Below are positions 1 through 9,338 of a stretch of 36,311 nucleotides of DNA, one piece after another. The notes below the pieces were generated by a model, which was not told the origin of the DNA, searched no databases, and was given only the letters and a program-made list of their open reading frames with translations. The stretch's first letter is position 1; each line of letters opens with the position of its first letter. Both the position numbers and the translations under genes were made by a program. Where the stretch lies: assembly GCA_019239955.1 (NCBI GenBank), contig JAFAZD010000376.1, forward strand, positions 1 to 36,311, given 5' to 3'. This DNA comes from Armatimonadota bacterium (GTDB lineage Bacteria; Armatimonadota; Armatimonadia; Armatimonadales; Capsulimonadaceae).

Positions 1-33
1 CGATGCCGACGGGCCGCTAAAGGAGTGAAATTG

Positions 34-750
34 ATGCAAAAGGGAATGATCCTCGCGCGCCGCCCCGTCGGCGCGACCGCCTGCGGGCTGCTGGCCGCGC
101 TCGCCCTGACCGGCTGCAACAACAACCCGCCGGAGACCCCGCCGACCAATACCGTCGTCACCACCAACCCGGCCCCGCCCGCCGGGACGACCACGACCGT
201 CACGCCCGGCGCGGCCACCACGACGACAAGCGCCGCCCCCACCGGCCCCGATACCAAGATCAACACCAATGCCGGCCCCGGCACCTCCAATGGCACGGAC
301 GCCGCCACCGCCGATGCTGTCAACGCGGCCATCGTGCATAACAAGCAGATGACCGGCTCGCGCGTGGAGGCCGTCGTCACCAACGGCGTCGCCCGCCTGA
401 ACGGCACCGTGCAGAACCAGCAGCAGAAGGCGCTCGCCGCCACCACCGCCAGCAAGACGCCCGGCGTCAGCAGCGTCATCAACAAGCTGACCATCATTGC
501 GACCGGCGGGGCGCACGCCAAGCCCAAAACCATCGTCAAGGTGTTCAATCACACCACCGTCGTCCACGACAAGCAGTACGTGCCCGTCCCCGTGCCCTCC
601 GACAAAGGCAATGACAACGCCAATGGGAACGGCGGCAATTCGGATAACGGCGCGGGAAACGACAACGGTACGAGCGACAACAGCGGCAAGGGCAGCAACG
701 ATAAGGGCGGCAACGGCGACAATACGCAGTCGTCCGGCAGCAACCCCTGA
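34..750 (+). CDS. BON-domain lipoprotein
   Basis: This is a secreted lipoprotein of about 238 aa. The N-terminus has basic residues, a hydrophobic stretch and a lipobox ending LTGC, so it should be lipidated and anchored outside the cytoplasm. A Pro/Thr-rich linker follows. Next comes a BON-like domain (from about DAVNAAIVHNK to SSVINKLTI), a fold usually tied to phospholipid binding or envelope maintenance. The C-terminal 55 residues are an Asn/Gly/Asp/Ser-rich low-complexity tail. The ORF track starts at GTG 25, but AAAGGAG at 19-25 overlaps that codon and lies 8 nt before ATG 34, so ATG 34 is the better start. The gene stands alone, followed by a hairpin. The exact role is unknown. Confidence 0.75.
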   Translation: MQKGMILARRPVGATACGLLAALALTGCNNNPPETPPTNTVVTTNPAPPAGTTTTVTPGAATTTTSAAPTGPDTKINTNAGPGTSNGTDAATADAVNAAIVHNKQMTGSRVEAVVTNGVARLNGTVQNQQQKALAATTASKTPGVSSVINKLTIIATGGAHAKPKTIVKVFNHTTVVHDKQYVPVPVPSDKGNDNANGNGGNSDNGAGNDNGTSDNSGKGSNDKGGNGDNTQSSGSNP

Positions 751-776
751 GTTCTCGCCTCTCCTTCCGTCACCGG

Positions 777-804
777 CCCCTCTCCCGTTCCTACGGGGGA
801 GGGG
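777..804. terminator. GC-rich hairpin / dispersed repeat after lipoprotein gene
   Basis: Two 12-nt arms, CCCCTCTCCCGT and ACGGGGGAGGGG, pair at 11 of 12 positions across a TCCT loop. There is no clear T-tract, so termination would be weak. The surrounding 751-860 stretch, with its runs of CCCC and GGGGTGGGGG, looks like the widespread CCCTCTCCC...GGGAGAGGG type of intergenic repeat, also seen in this window near 23942-24060. Confidence 0.5.
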
Positions 805-860
805 TACGCGAAGCGGGGGGTGGGGGTCTCCGGTGGCGAGGAACGAGCCGGGGTGGGGGC

Positions 861-890
861 TTGTCCTGGCCCCGCCCCCCGTGCTACAAT
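861..890 (+). promoter_or_regulatory. Sigma-70-like promoter of a leaderless gene
   Basis: TTGTCC (861-866) and TACAAT (885-890) are separated by 18 nt. The ATG at 897 begins 7 nt after the last base of the -10 box, so transcription would start at or next to the start codon. No Shine-Dalgarno sequence precedes the ATG. Confidence 0.6.
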
Positions 891-896
891 AGCCTC

Positions 897-1526
897 ATGC
901 CAGCCACCACGCGATACAAGACCTTTCTTCTCTTCGGCGCACCCGGCAGCGGCAAGGGCACCCAGGGCAAAATCCTCGGCAGCATCCCCGGCCTAGTACA
1001 TGTCGCCTGCGGCGAGATCTTTCGGGATTTGCGCGTCGGCTCGCCCCTCGGCAAAGTCTTCCTGGACTACAGCAGCCGGGGCGCACTCGTGCCCGACGAC
1101 TTTACCATCCAGCTCTGGAAGGAGCATACCGAGGGCCTGGAGCAACTGGGCCGCTTTGACCCCGCGACCGACGCCCTGATCCTCGACGGCATCCCTCGCA
1201 ACGTCGCCCAGGCGCGGCTGATGGACGAGTATGTGGATGTCAAGCGCGTCTACTACCTGGACTGCGAGGACAAGGAGAAGATGTTCCTGCGCCTCAAGCG
1301 CCGCGCCCTGCACGAGAACCGCCTGGACGACGCCTCCGACGCCGTGATCCAGCACCGCCTTTACGTCTACGAGGCCGAGACCGCCCAGGTGCTGAGTTAC
1401 TACCCCGTCGACATCATCCGCCGCATCAACACCGACCGCACCCCCGTGGAAGTCCTGGCCGACATCCTGGCCGACATCCGCGACCTCGCCATTGACGTGG
1501 AGAAGGAGACGACCGATGAAGCGTAG
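897..1526 (+). CDS. Adenylate kinase-family nucleoside monophosphate kinase
   Basis: This cytoplasmic P-loop phosphotransferase, 209 aa, belongs to the adenylate kinase family (ATP + NMP to ADP + NDP). The P-loop GAPGSGKGT lies near residues 14-22. The NMP-binding region contains CGEIFRDLR, and a DGIPR motif stands where adenylate kinases have DGFPR. The LID is of the short type, with an R-x-DD arrangement (ENRLDDASD). ATG 897 is preferred over the track's TTG 861 because TTG 861 forms the -35 hexamer and homology begins at ATTRYKTFLLFG. It overlaps the following cupin gene by 11 nt, so they are probably cotranscribed. The departures from canonical motifs suggest a paralogue rather than the housekeeping Adk; its substrate is uncertain. 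Confidence 0.8.
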   Translation: MPATTRYKTFLLFGAPGSGKGTQGKILGSIPGLVHVACGEIFRDLRVGSPLGKVFLDYSSRGALVPDDFTIQLWKEHTEGLEQLGRFDPATDALILDGIPRNVAQARLMDEYVDVKRVYYLDCEDKEKMFLRLKRRALHENRLDDASDAVIQHRLYVYEAETAQVLSYYPVDIIRRINTDRTPVEVLADILADIRDLAIDVEKETTDEA

Positions 1527-1971
1527 CCAGGTTGAGGCGGCCCGGCGGGAAATCCGGGCGCAACTGGAACAGGCGGGCCTGACCGTCGCCCCGGAACTCT
1601 CCATCGAGGCCGCCGACTTCGGCCTGGGGCGTTACGCGCAGGAGGGCCTGGGCCTCGTCGTCCGCGTCAACGAGCCGGAGTATTGCTCCAAGTGGCTCAC
1701 CCTGCGCCCCGGCCAGCAGTGCCCGCGCCACTACCACAAGCTCAAGAAGGAGACCTTCTTCGTTCTGCAGGGCGAGGTCGAGTTGGAGGCGGACGGCCAA
1801 AAGATCACGCTGCGCCCCGGCGAAATTTTCACCCTCCGCCCCGGCGTCCGGCACGCCTTCTCTTCCCGCGAGGGGGCCGTCATTGAAGAGGTCTCCACCC
1901 ACGACGAGAACAGCGACTCCTACTTCGACAACCCCGCCATCGTCCGTGATCCCATCATCGAGGAAGATTGA
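1516..1971 (+). CDS. Cupin-domain protein
   Basis: This is a single-domain cupin of 151 aa. Motif 1 reads G-x5-HYH-x4-E-x6-G (GQQCPRHYHKLKKE), and motif 2 reads GEIFTLRPGVRH. Both histidines, the glutamate and the last histidine of the usual metal site are therefore present. The N-terminal part (MKRSQVEAARREIRAQLEQ) is helical. ATG 1516 lies inside the end of the kinase gene (11-nt overlap), indicating translational coupling; the longer ORF start at 1492 is not needed. The gene sits between a nucleotide kinase and an SDR dehydrogenase, so a sugar or sugar-nucleotide isomerase or binding role is possible, but the substrate cannot be read from the sequence. Confidence 0.75.
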   Translation: MKRSQVEAARREIRAQLEQAGLTVAPELSIEAADFGLGRYAQEGLGLVVRVNEPEYCSKWLTLRPGQQCPRHYHKLKKETFFVLQGEVELEADGQKITLRPGEIFTLRPGVRHAFSSREGAVIEEVSTHDENSDSYFDNPAIVRDPIIEED

Positions 1972-1976
1972 TCCCC

Positions 1977-2729
1977 ATGTTCAGCCTTGCCGATAAAGTC
2001 GCCCTCGTCACCGGAGCCGCGTCCGGCATCGGCGAGGCCATCGTCCGCGCCTACGCCGAGGCCGGGGCCTTCGTCTATGTCGCCGACCGGGACGAGGCGG
2101 GCGGGCGGCGCGTCGCCGAGACCATTCACGGCGCGTTCCTCCCCTGCGACGTGTCCCGCGAGGACGCCTGCCGCCAGGCCATCCAGACAGTTCTGGACAC
2201 GCACGGTCGCTGCGATATTTTGGTCAACAACGCCGGCATCGGCCACGTCGGCACCGCCCTGACCACCACCGGTGACGATCTGGACCGCCTCTATGCCGTC
2301 AACGTCAAGGGCGTGCTGTTCTGCTCCCAGGCCGTCCTGCCGGGCATGATCGAGCGGCGGTCCGGGAGCATCGTCAACCTGGCCTCCATCGGCGGCGTCA
2401 TCGCCGTCCGCGACCGTCTGGCCTACTGCGCCACCAAGTTCGCCGTCGTCGGCCTGACCAAGAGCATGGCATTGGATCATGCCGACTCGCAGGTGCGCGT
2501 CAACTGCCTCTGTCCGGGCCGCGTCGAGACCCCCTTCGTCCAGGCCCGCATCGCCGAATATCCCGACCCGCAGAAGGCCTACGCCGAGATGGCCGCCACC
2601 CAGGCCCTGGGCCGCATGGCTCGCCCGGAGGAGATCGCCGCCGCCGCCCTCTACCTCGCCTCCGATGAGTCCGCCTTCGTCACCGGCAGCGCCCTCATCA
2701 TTGACGGCGGCTGGAGCGCCGGGAAATAG
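1977..2729 (+). CDS. SDR-family NAD(P)-dependent oxidoreductase
   Basis: This is a classical short-chain dehydrogenase/reductase of 250 aa, soluble and typically tetrameric. The cofactor motif TGAASGIG is at residues 11-18, and NNAG follows the fourth strand. The catalytic residues are Ser in NLASIGG and Tyr/Lys in YCATK. The C-terminus has the usual GSALIIDGGWSAG ending. An acidic residue after the second strand (VADRDEAG) favours NAD over NADP. ATG 1977 begins 5 nt after the cupin stop and has GAGGA upstream; the track's TTG 1968 would overlap the cupin stop codon. It is the third gene of the kinase-cupin-SDR operon. The substrate is not evident. Confidence 0.85.
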   Translation: MFSLADKVALVTGAASGIGEAIVRAYAEAGAFVYVADRDEAGGRRVAETIHGAFLPCDVSREDACRQAIQTVLDTHGRCDILVNNAGIGHVGTALTTTGDDLDRLYAVNVKGVLFCSQAVLPGMIERRSGSIVNLASIGGVIAVRDRLAYCATKFAVVGLTKSMALDHADSQVRVNCLCPGRVETPFVQARIAEYPDPQKAYAEMAATQALGRMARPEEIAAAALYLASDESAFVTGSALIIDGGWSAGK

Positions 2730-2801
2730 GGCGCGGTGATGCCCGCTTCTGCGGCATATCCCATTGCTGGGTGGCAGAGCAATACACGTTCAGGAGAGAC
2801 T

Positions 2802-3332
2802 ATGTCAGCGGAACATCTCAGCCCGTCGGCACAGGAGGCCGGCGAGGAACTGGCGGGACTGTTCTCTGAGGATCAGTCCGACCGCACCTCCCGGCCGATG
2901 GATCAGATCGACATCGAGGCGGTCATGGCCCGCGACGCGGCGCGTCTGGGGCGGGTCAAGGAGATGTGCCGAGGCCAGGCCCTGCGGACGGGGGCCGACT
3001 ACTACCATGCGGCGATGATCCTTCAACACGCCCACGAGCCGGAGGATTATCTTCTGGCTCACGAGCTCTGCGTCGTCGCCATCGGCAAAGGCGAGGAGCG
3101 GGCCAAGTGGCTGGCGGCGGCCAGCGAGGACCGCTACCTGATGAGCATCGGGCGGCCCCAGCGTTTCGGCACCCAATACCGTACCGACGACGGGGGCAAA
3201 AGTTGGTATCTCCACCAGGTTGATCCCGATTTCAGCGATGACCTGCGCCGCGCCTTCAACGTGCCTCCGTTGTCTGAGGCAAAGGCGCACCTGGAAAGGA
3301 TGAACACAAAGCCCGCAGCGTCTGCGGCCTGA
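2802..3332 (+). CDS. DUF6624-like hypothetical protein
   Basis: This is a soluble protein of 176 aa with no signal or membrane segment. From about residue 35 it reads DIEAVMARDAARLGRVKEMC, then a segment with HAAMILQHAHEPEDYLLAHEL, then EDRYLMSIGRPQRFGTQY. I associate this pattern with the DUF6624 family, which is common in actinobacteria and other high-GC bacteria and has no known activity. A well-placed AGGAGAG precedes ATG 2802, so the longer ORF start at 2736 is rejected. The gene lies between the SDR gene and acs but is separated by about 70-95 nt on each side, so it may be transcribed alone. The family assignment is from memory. Confidence 0.65.
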   Translation: MSAEHLSPSAQEAGEELAGLFSEDQSDRTSRPMDQIDIEAVMARDAARLGRVKEMCRGQALRTGADYYHAAMILQHAHEPEDYLLAHELCVVAIGKGEERAKWLAAASEDRYLMSIGRPQRFGTQYRTDDGGKSWYLHQVDPDFSDDLRRAFNVPPLSEAKAHLERMNTKPAASAA

Positions 3333-3428
3333 TGCCACGAGGGCGGCCCGGCAGGAACGCGGCTGTCCGGCGGCGAATAGCACCATCAGACGACACCGAT
3401 TTTCAATCCCTTTGAGGAGGCCGGCAAC

Positions 3429-5390
<1,962 letters not shown>

Positions 5391-5396
5391 CCTGCT

Positions 5397-5795
5397 ATGA
5401 CACTCGTTGTTGACCTGCCGCCGGAGACCGAAGCGCAGACGCGCAAAGTCGCCGAGGCGGAAGGAGTGGACGTGTCCACGGTCTTGGAAGAAGCCTTGCG
5501 GGCCTACTTACCCACTGCCGGTTCGCCACAGCGAATGACGGAGGCGGATCTGCTCCGAAACATCAACCTGGGGTTCCCCGAACAGTTCTGGCGGCGCTAC
5601 CGTGAGCTGGTCGCCGAGCGCCGCGCCGGGACGCTCACTCCCGAACAGCAGGCGGAGCTAATCACTTTCTCCGACCGCGCCGAGCAACGGGCCGCCGAGC
5701 GCCTTGTCTATTTGACGGAACTCGCCGCGCGTCGCGGCACATCAGTCCGATCCTTAATGAATGAGCTAGGCATCCGGCCGGTGCGGGTTGAGTGA
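5397..5795 (+). CDS. Ribbon-helix-helix-like protein paired with an HNH gene
   Basis: This is a protein of 132 aa. The first about 40 residues (MTLVVDLPPETEAQ, then VSTVLEEALRAYL) have the strand-helix-helix pattern of ribbon-helix-helix DNA-binding or antitoxin proteins. The rest is charged and helical, including FWRRYRELVAERRAGTLTPE and a tail RGTSVRSLMNELGI. I recall this composition in cyanobacterial and chloroflexal proteins encoded directly before an HNH gene of the type that follows here. It starts 6 nt after the acs stop, using a Shine-Dalgarno within the acs tail, and ends 3 nt before the HNH gene. The base composition is lower in GC than acs. DNA binding is inference. Confidence 0.65.
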   Translation: MTLVVDLPPETEAQTRKVAEAEGVDVSTVLEEALRAYLPTAGSPQRMTEADLLRNINLGFPEQFWRRYRELVAERRAGTLTPEQQAELITFSDRAEQRAAERLVYLTELAARRGTSVRSLMNELGIRPVRVE

Positions 5796-5798
5796 CCT

Positions 5799-6218
5799 GT
5801 GATTTCGGAGGAGACTCGGCGTAAGGTTGCGGAACGGGCGGCGGGGCGATGTGAATACTGTCGTTGCCCCGCCTCACACGCCTCCGATGACTTTGCGGTG
5901 GAGCACATCTTGCCCCGCGCGCTGGGTGGTTCAGATGATTTCGCCAATCTCGCTTGGTCCTGTCAAGGCTGTAACAACCGGAAATTTACTGCCGTCAGTG
6001 CTCCAGATCCGCTGACGCTGAGAAGAATTCGGTTGTATCATCCGCGCAACTCTGTCTGGGGCCATCACTTCGGATGGAGCGCGGACGGCCTTCATGTCAT
6101 TGGCAGAACGCCCACGGGTCGGGCCACAGTGGAAAGACTTAAACTTAACCGTGCTGGCGTCCTCAATCTGCGTCGCGCACTCATGGCCGTCGGCGAACAT
6201 CCGCCAGCCGATGAATGA
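5799..6218 (+). CDS. HNH endonuclease
   Basis: This protein of 139 aa has a compact zinc-stabilised HNH nuclease domain in residues 15-70. CEYC supplies the first cysteine pair, EHILPRALGG carries the catalytic histidine, NLAWSCQGCNNRK supplies the second cysteine pair and the final Asn. The C-terminal half (WGHHFGW, then IGRTPTGRATVERLKLNR) matches a small HNH family that I recall as frequent in cyanobacteria. GTG 5799 follows the upstream stop by 3 nt, so the two genes form a unit. G+C is visibly low: 31/60 at 5941-6000 against 40/60 at 5221-5280 in acs. Together with the flanking acs-tail repeats this suggests horizontal arrival. A homing-like role is possible but unproven; the target is unknown. 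Confidence 0.85.
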   Translation: MISEETRRKVAERAAGRCEYCRCPASHASDDFAVEHILPRALGGSDDFANLAWSCQGCNNRKFTAVSAPDPLTLRRIRLYHPRNSVWGHHFGWSADGLHVIGRTPTGRATVERLKLNRAGVLNLRRALMAVGEHPPADE

Positions 6219-6330
6219 GGGCCGCCTGCTGCGCGACATCGCGGAGGGCCGCGCCCTGGGCGACACGACCACCCTGGCCGATCCCGCCGTGGCGGCGAGT
6301 CTCAAGGAGAGGTATTCGGAGGAGGGGTAG
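6211..6330 (+). pseudogene. acs 3'-end remnant (39-aa ORF)
   Basis: An ATG at 6211 overlaps the HNH stop and opens an ORF of 39 codons. After MNEG it reads [14 protein letters not shown] and continues to SLKERYSEEG, nearly identical to the C-terminus of Acs. The rest of the acs gene is absent, so this is a broken copy, not a functional synthetase. The frame is intact and most differences from the complete gene are at third codon positions, so this sequence was under protein-coding selection until recently or came from a functional acs elsewhere. Confidence 0.85.
6221..6330 (+). repeat. Direct repeat copy 2: acs 3' end
   Basis: This is the second copy of the 110-nt acs tail, 940 nt downstream of copy 1 and 92% identical. 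It abuts the rnd gene. The two copies frame a 940-nt unit holding the RHH-like and HNH genes. Confidence 0.9.
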
Positions 6331-6363
6331 CCCGCCACGGCCCTATTTCGCTGAGATGGTTTC

Positions 6364-7551
6364 ATGACCTTAACACAACTCATTGAGCGTGAGATGGTGC
6401 GGACGGATGAGGGGCTGGCGGCGCTGTGCGCGGAGCTGCGCGCCGCCGGTCGGTTCGCGCTGGACACGGAGTTTCTGGGGGAGCGCAGCTACGTCCCCAA
6501 ACTCTGCCTGGTGCAGGTCGCCACGCGGGAGTTTATCGCGCTGGTGGACACGCTGGCGGTCAAGAACCTCGCCCCGCTGTGGGCGCTGGTGGGTGACCCG
6601 GGGGTGGAGAAGGTGCTCCACGCGGCGCGGGAGGACCTGCGGCTGGCCTTCTATGGCGGCGGGCGGCTGACCCCGCGCGGCATTTTTGACACTCAGATCG
6701 CCGCCGGCTTCGTCGGCCTGCCGATGTACCCGCTGAGTTATGCCCGTTTGGTAGAGGCGCTGGCCGGTGTCAAGCTCGGCAAGGGCGAGACGCGCTCCGA
6801 GTGGGACCGGCGGCCCCTGACGCCTGAGCAAATTCGCTACGCCCGCGACGACGTGCGCTACCTATTGCCCGTCGCGGACAAGCTGCAAGGAGTCCTCAAG
6901 CGCCTGGGCCGCGACGGGTGGATGGGCGAGGAGATGGGGCGCTTCTCCGAGTCGCGCGTCTACGAGCTGGATCCCGACCAGGCCTACCTGCGCCTGCGGG
7001 GGCCGCGCGCCGGCTTTACCACCCGCCCGACCGCCCTGCTGCGCGCCGTCGCCGCCTGGCGCGAGCGCCGCGCCGCCGATCTGGATGTCCCCACGCGCTC
7101 CGTGCTGCGCGACGAGGTCTTGACCGAGATCGCCCTGCGCCCCCCGCGCCGCCTGACCGACTTCACCCGCCTGCGCAGCTTCCCCGAGGGCGAGGAGGCC
7201 GATCTCGGCCCCGGCATCCTGGCCGCCCTGGACGCCGCCCGCGCCCTGCCCGAAGACCAATGGCCGCCCGCGCTGGCCGGGGCCTTCGATGAGGGCACGC
7301 CCGCCGAGCGCGCCGCCGCCGACCTGCTCCACGCCCTGGGGGAGTCGCTGTGCCTTGCCCGCAACCTCGCCCCGGAACTGGTCCTGGGCCGTGCCGACGC
7401 CCTCGCCCTGGCCCGCCGGCAGCCGGACCCGCCGCTGCTGACCGGCTGGCGGCGGCAGGCACTGGGCGAGGAGCTATCACGTCTCGCCGCCGGGAATGCA
7501 ACCGCCCGGGTGCAGTTCGCGGCGGAGGGGCCGCAGGTGTCTCTGTCTTGA
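6364..7551 (+). CDS. rnd: Ribonuclease D
   Basis: This is a 3'-5' exoribonuclease of the DEDDy type that trims tRNA and other small RNA 3' ends, 395 aa. The exonuclease domain carries Asp34 and Glu36 in LDTEF, Asp91 in HAAREDLRLAF, and Tyr159/Asp163 in YARDD, so the active site is complete. An HRDC domain follows near residues 215-285 (TALLRAVAAWRERRA, then PPRRLTDFTRLRSF), and a second divergent HRDC-like segment makes up the C-terminus. ATG 6364 fits the family start. No clear ribosome binding site precedes it. The gene lies directly behind the acs-tail remnant, so before the cassette arrived acs and rnd were probably neighbours. Its stop codon overlaps the -35 box of the mqnE promoter. Confidence 0.92.
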   Translation: MTLTQLIEREMVRTDEGLAALCAELRAAGRFALDTEFLGERSYVPKLCLVQVATREFIALVDTLAVKNLAPLWALVGDPGVEKVLHAAREDLRLAFYGGGRLTPRGIFDTQIAAGFVGLPMYPLSYARLVEALAGVKLGKGETRSEWDRRPLTPEQIRYARDDVRYLLPVADKLQGVLKRLGRDGWMGEEMGRFSESRVYELDPDQAYLRLRGPRAGFTTRPTALLRAVAAWRERRAADLDVPTRSVLRDEVLTEIALRPPRRLTDFTRLRSFPEGEEADLGPGILAALDAARALPEDQWPPALAGAFDEGTPAERAAADLLHALGESLCLARNLAPELVLGRADALALARRQPDPPLLTGWRRQALGEELSRLAAGNATARVQFAAEGPQVSLS

Positions 7552-7576
7552 CGCCCTCCATCATGGGGGGTAAAAT
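7548..7576 (+). promoter_or_regulatory. Sigma-70 promoter for mqnE
   Basis: TTGACG (7548-7553) and TAAAAT (7571-7576) are separated by 17 nt. The -35 hexamer overlaps the rnd stop codon. A second -10-like TACAAT lies at 7581-7586. The predicted 5' UTR is about 50 nt. Confidence 0.75.
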
Positions 7577-7635
7577 GTGGTACAATACTTCGTGAAGAAT
7601 GGCACAATGTCGCGCATGAGAACGGAGCAGGAGTT

Positions 7636-8808
7636 ATGAGCAGGCGATTGATCGAGTCGGCGGGGCTGATGCCGATCCATGACAAGGTGATGGCGGGAGA
7701 GCGGCTGACGTATGACGATGGGCTGGCGCTCTACACCCACCCGAACCTGAACGCGCTGGGCGCGCTCGCCAACCTGGTGCGCGAGCGGATGAACGGCAAC
7801 GTTACCTACTACGTCCGCAACCAGCACATCAACTACACCAACGTCTGCAACAAGGGCTGCAAGTTCTGCGCCTTCTACGCCCAGAAGGGCGGCCCGGACC
7901 CCTACACGATGAGCATCGAGGAGGTGCAGAACCGCCTGCGGATGCACCTGGACGTGCCCATCAAAGAAGTGCATATGGTGGCGGGCATCAACCCCAAGCT
8001 GCCGTACTCTTATTATTTAGACTTGCTGCGCGCGGTCAAGGCTATTCGGCCCGGCGTCCACATCAAGGCGTTCACGTGCGTGGAGATCGCCGAGATCTGG
8101 CGTCAAGCGAATAAGCCGCTGGATGAGGTGTTCGCTGATTTGAGGGAAGCGGGCCTGGACAGCCTGCCCGGTGGCGGCATTGAAATTCTGTCCGACCGCG
8201 TCCACATGGAGCTATTTGGGCGGAAACTCAGCGGCGACCAGTGGATGGAAATCTCCAAGGCGGCGGCGAAGGCGGGGCTGACCCAATACGCGACCATGCT
8301 CTACGGTCACATCGAGACCGTGCCGGAGCGCGTCGAGCACCTGGTCAAGATGCGCGCCTTGCAGGACGAGACCGGTCACTTCGTCACGTTCACGCCCCTG
8401 TCATTCCACCCGGAGGGGACGCAATTGGCCGACCTGCCGCACCCGACCGGCGACGGCGACCTGCGCGCCCTGGCCGTCTCCCGCCTGATGCTGGACAACT
8501 TCCAGCACATCAAGACGTTCTGGATCATGAACACACCGCAGGTCTCGCAGCTCGCCCAGTGGTACGGCGCGGACGATCTGGACGGCACCATCCACGAGTA
8601 CGAGATCACCTATCAGGACGGCGACCAGGGCAACAAGAAGCAGGTCCTCACCCGCCGCCAACTCATCGGGCTGATCGAGGAGGCGGGCCGCACTCCTATC
8701 GAGCGCGACAGCTTCTACAACCAAGTTCACGCCGACGACGAGCTGGACGACCCTGTCCGTCGTTCCAATCCTCAATCTGCGGCCATTCCCCTGGCTATGG
8801 CAAGATGA
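7636..8808 (+). CDS. mqnE: Aminofutalosine synthase (radical SAM)
   Basis: MqnE joins the enolpyruvyl group of the MqnA product (3-[(1-carboxyvinyl)oxy]benzoate) to the 5'-deoxyadenosyl moiety of SAM to make aminofutalosine in the futalosine pathway to menaquinone. The protein is 390 aa. The radical-SAM cluster motif C71-x3-C75-x2-C78 lies in NVCNKGCKFCAFY, preceded by the family signature NQHINYT. DSLPGGGIEILSD is the glycine-rich motif typical of MqnE/MqnC. Length and motifs favour MqnE over MqnC. GGAG at 7624-7627 is 8 nt before ATG 7636. No other mqn gene is in the window, so the pathway genes are dispersed. A bidirectional terminator follows immediately. Confidence 0.9.
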   Translation: MSRRLIESAGLMPIHDKVMAGERLTYDDGLALYTHPNLNALGALANLVRERMNGNVTYYVRNQHINYTNVCNKGCKFCAFYAQKGGPDPYTMSIEEVQNRLRMHLDVPIKEVHMVAGINPKLPYSYYLDLLRAVKAIRPGVHIKAFTCVEIAEIWRQANKPLDEVFADLREAGLDSLPGGGIEILSDRVHMELFGRKLSGDQWMEISKAAAKAGLTQYATMLYGHIETVPERVEHLVKMRALQDETGHFVTFTPLSFHPEGTQLADLPHPTGDGDLRALAVSRLMLDNFQHIKTFWIMNTPQVSQLAQWYGADDLDGTIHEYEITYQDGDQGNKKQVLTRRQLIGLIEEAGRTPIERDSFYNQVHADDELDDPVRRSNPQSAAIPLAMAR

Positions 8809-8810
8809 CA

Positions 8811-8844
8811 AAGGGGGCGCGGCATTCGCCACGCCCCTCTTTTT
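8811..8844. terminator. Bidirectional rho-independent terminator
   Basis: The stem GGGGGCGCGGC pairs with GCCACGCCCCT around an ATTC loop, with one C-A mismatch and one G-U pair, followed by TCTTTTT on the + strand. Read on the - strand the stem is followed by CCCTTT. It lies between the convergent mqnE and SnoaL-like genes. Confidence 0.85.
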
Positions 8845-8853
8845 GTGGCGTCT

Positions 8854-9315
8854 TCATAGGCCGATGCCAGTCGGCGCGTTTTCCTCGCCCCGCATCTGCC
8901 GCAGAAGTGTCTCGTTATCAAAGTAGACGCGCTCCGCGATGAGTTGACCCTCATCTTCTCCCATGCCAAACAGGAAGAAGCAGGCCATTTCAATGGAAAC
9001 ACGCTTCCCCAGCGGCAGTGCGCCGGAATAGTCGCCTTGATGCGTACCTGATACAGTCAACTCGCGGATGGAACAGCCGGGGACATCGTAGGCGCTGTTG
9101 ACCCGGATTGTGACATCCGGCAGGGCGGTTGAAAGAATCTCGTAAGCCTGGGTAACGCCAGCCAGTCCCGGCAGCCGCGCGCTGAACGGCACGAGGTCGA
9201 AGAAGGCGTTGCCTGTCGCCGTGAACGTTTCCTGGACGGCCTGCCATTGGTGGGCATTCTCTAACCGGATATGCTGGTCCACCTTTTCACGCTGAAGTTG
9301 CAGAGGGTCTTTCAT
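8854..9315 (-). CDS. NTF2/SnoaL-like protein
   Basis: This is a protein of 153 aa with the cystatin/NTF2-like fold of the SnoaL or ester-cyclase group. The N-terminal helix is followed by a pocket-forming region (HQWQAVQETFTATGN), the segment GLAGVTQAYEILSTALPDV, and a strand-rich half ending in FGMGEDEGQLIAERVYFDN. Such proteins cyclise, hydrolyse or simply bind small molecules. It is the last gene of a four-gene operon that also encodes an ABM-like protein, another NTF2-like protein and a methyltransferase. AGGAGG precedes ATG 9315 by about 8 nt. The substrate is unknown. Confidence 0.7.
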   Translation of the reverse strand: MKDPLQLQREKVDQHIRLENAHQWQAVQETFTATGNAFFDLVPFSARLPGLAGVTQAYEILSTALPDVTIRVNSAYDVPGCSIRELTVSGTHQGDYSGALPLGKRVSIEMACFFLFGMGEDEGQLIAERVYFDNETLLRQMRGEENAPTGIGL

Positions 9316-9338
9316 TAGGAGCCTCCTGAAAATGAGAT

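Noticed and set aside
1-33. End of an upstream + strand gene (TAA at 18-20).
   Set aside because: Only about 17 nt of possible coding sequence are visible, too little to support a call.
6211-6330. A second acetyl-CoA synthetase gene.
   Set aside because: Only the last 36 codons are present; no adenylation domain exists upstream of the remnant.
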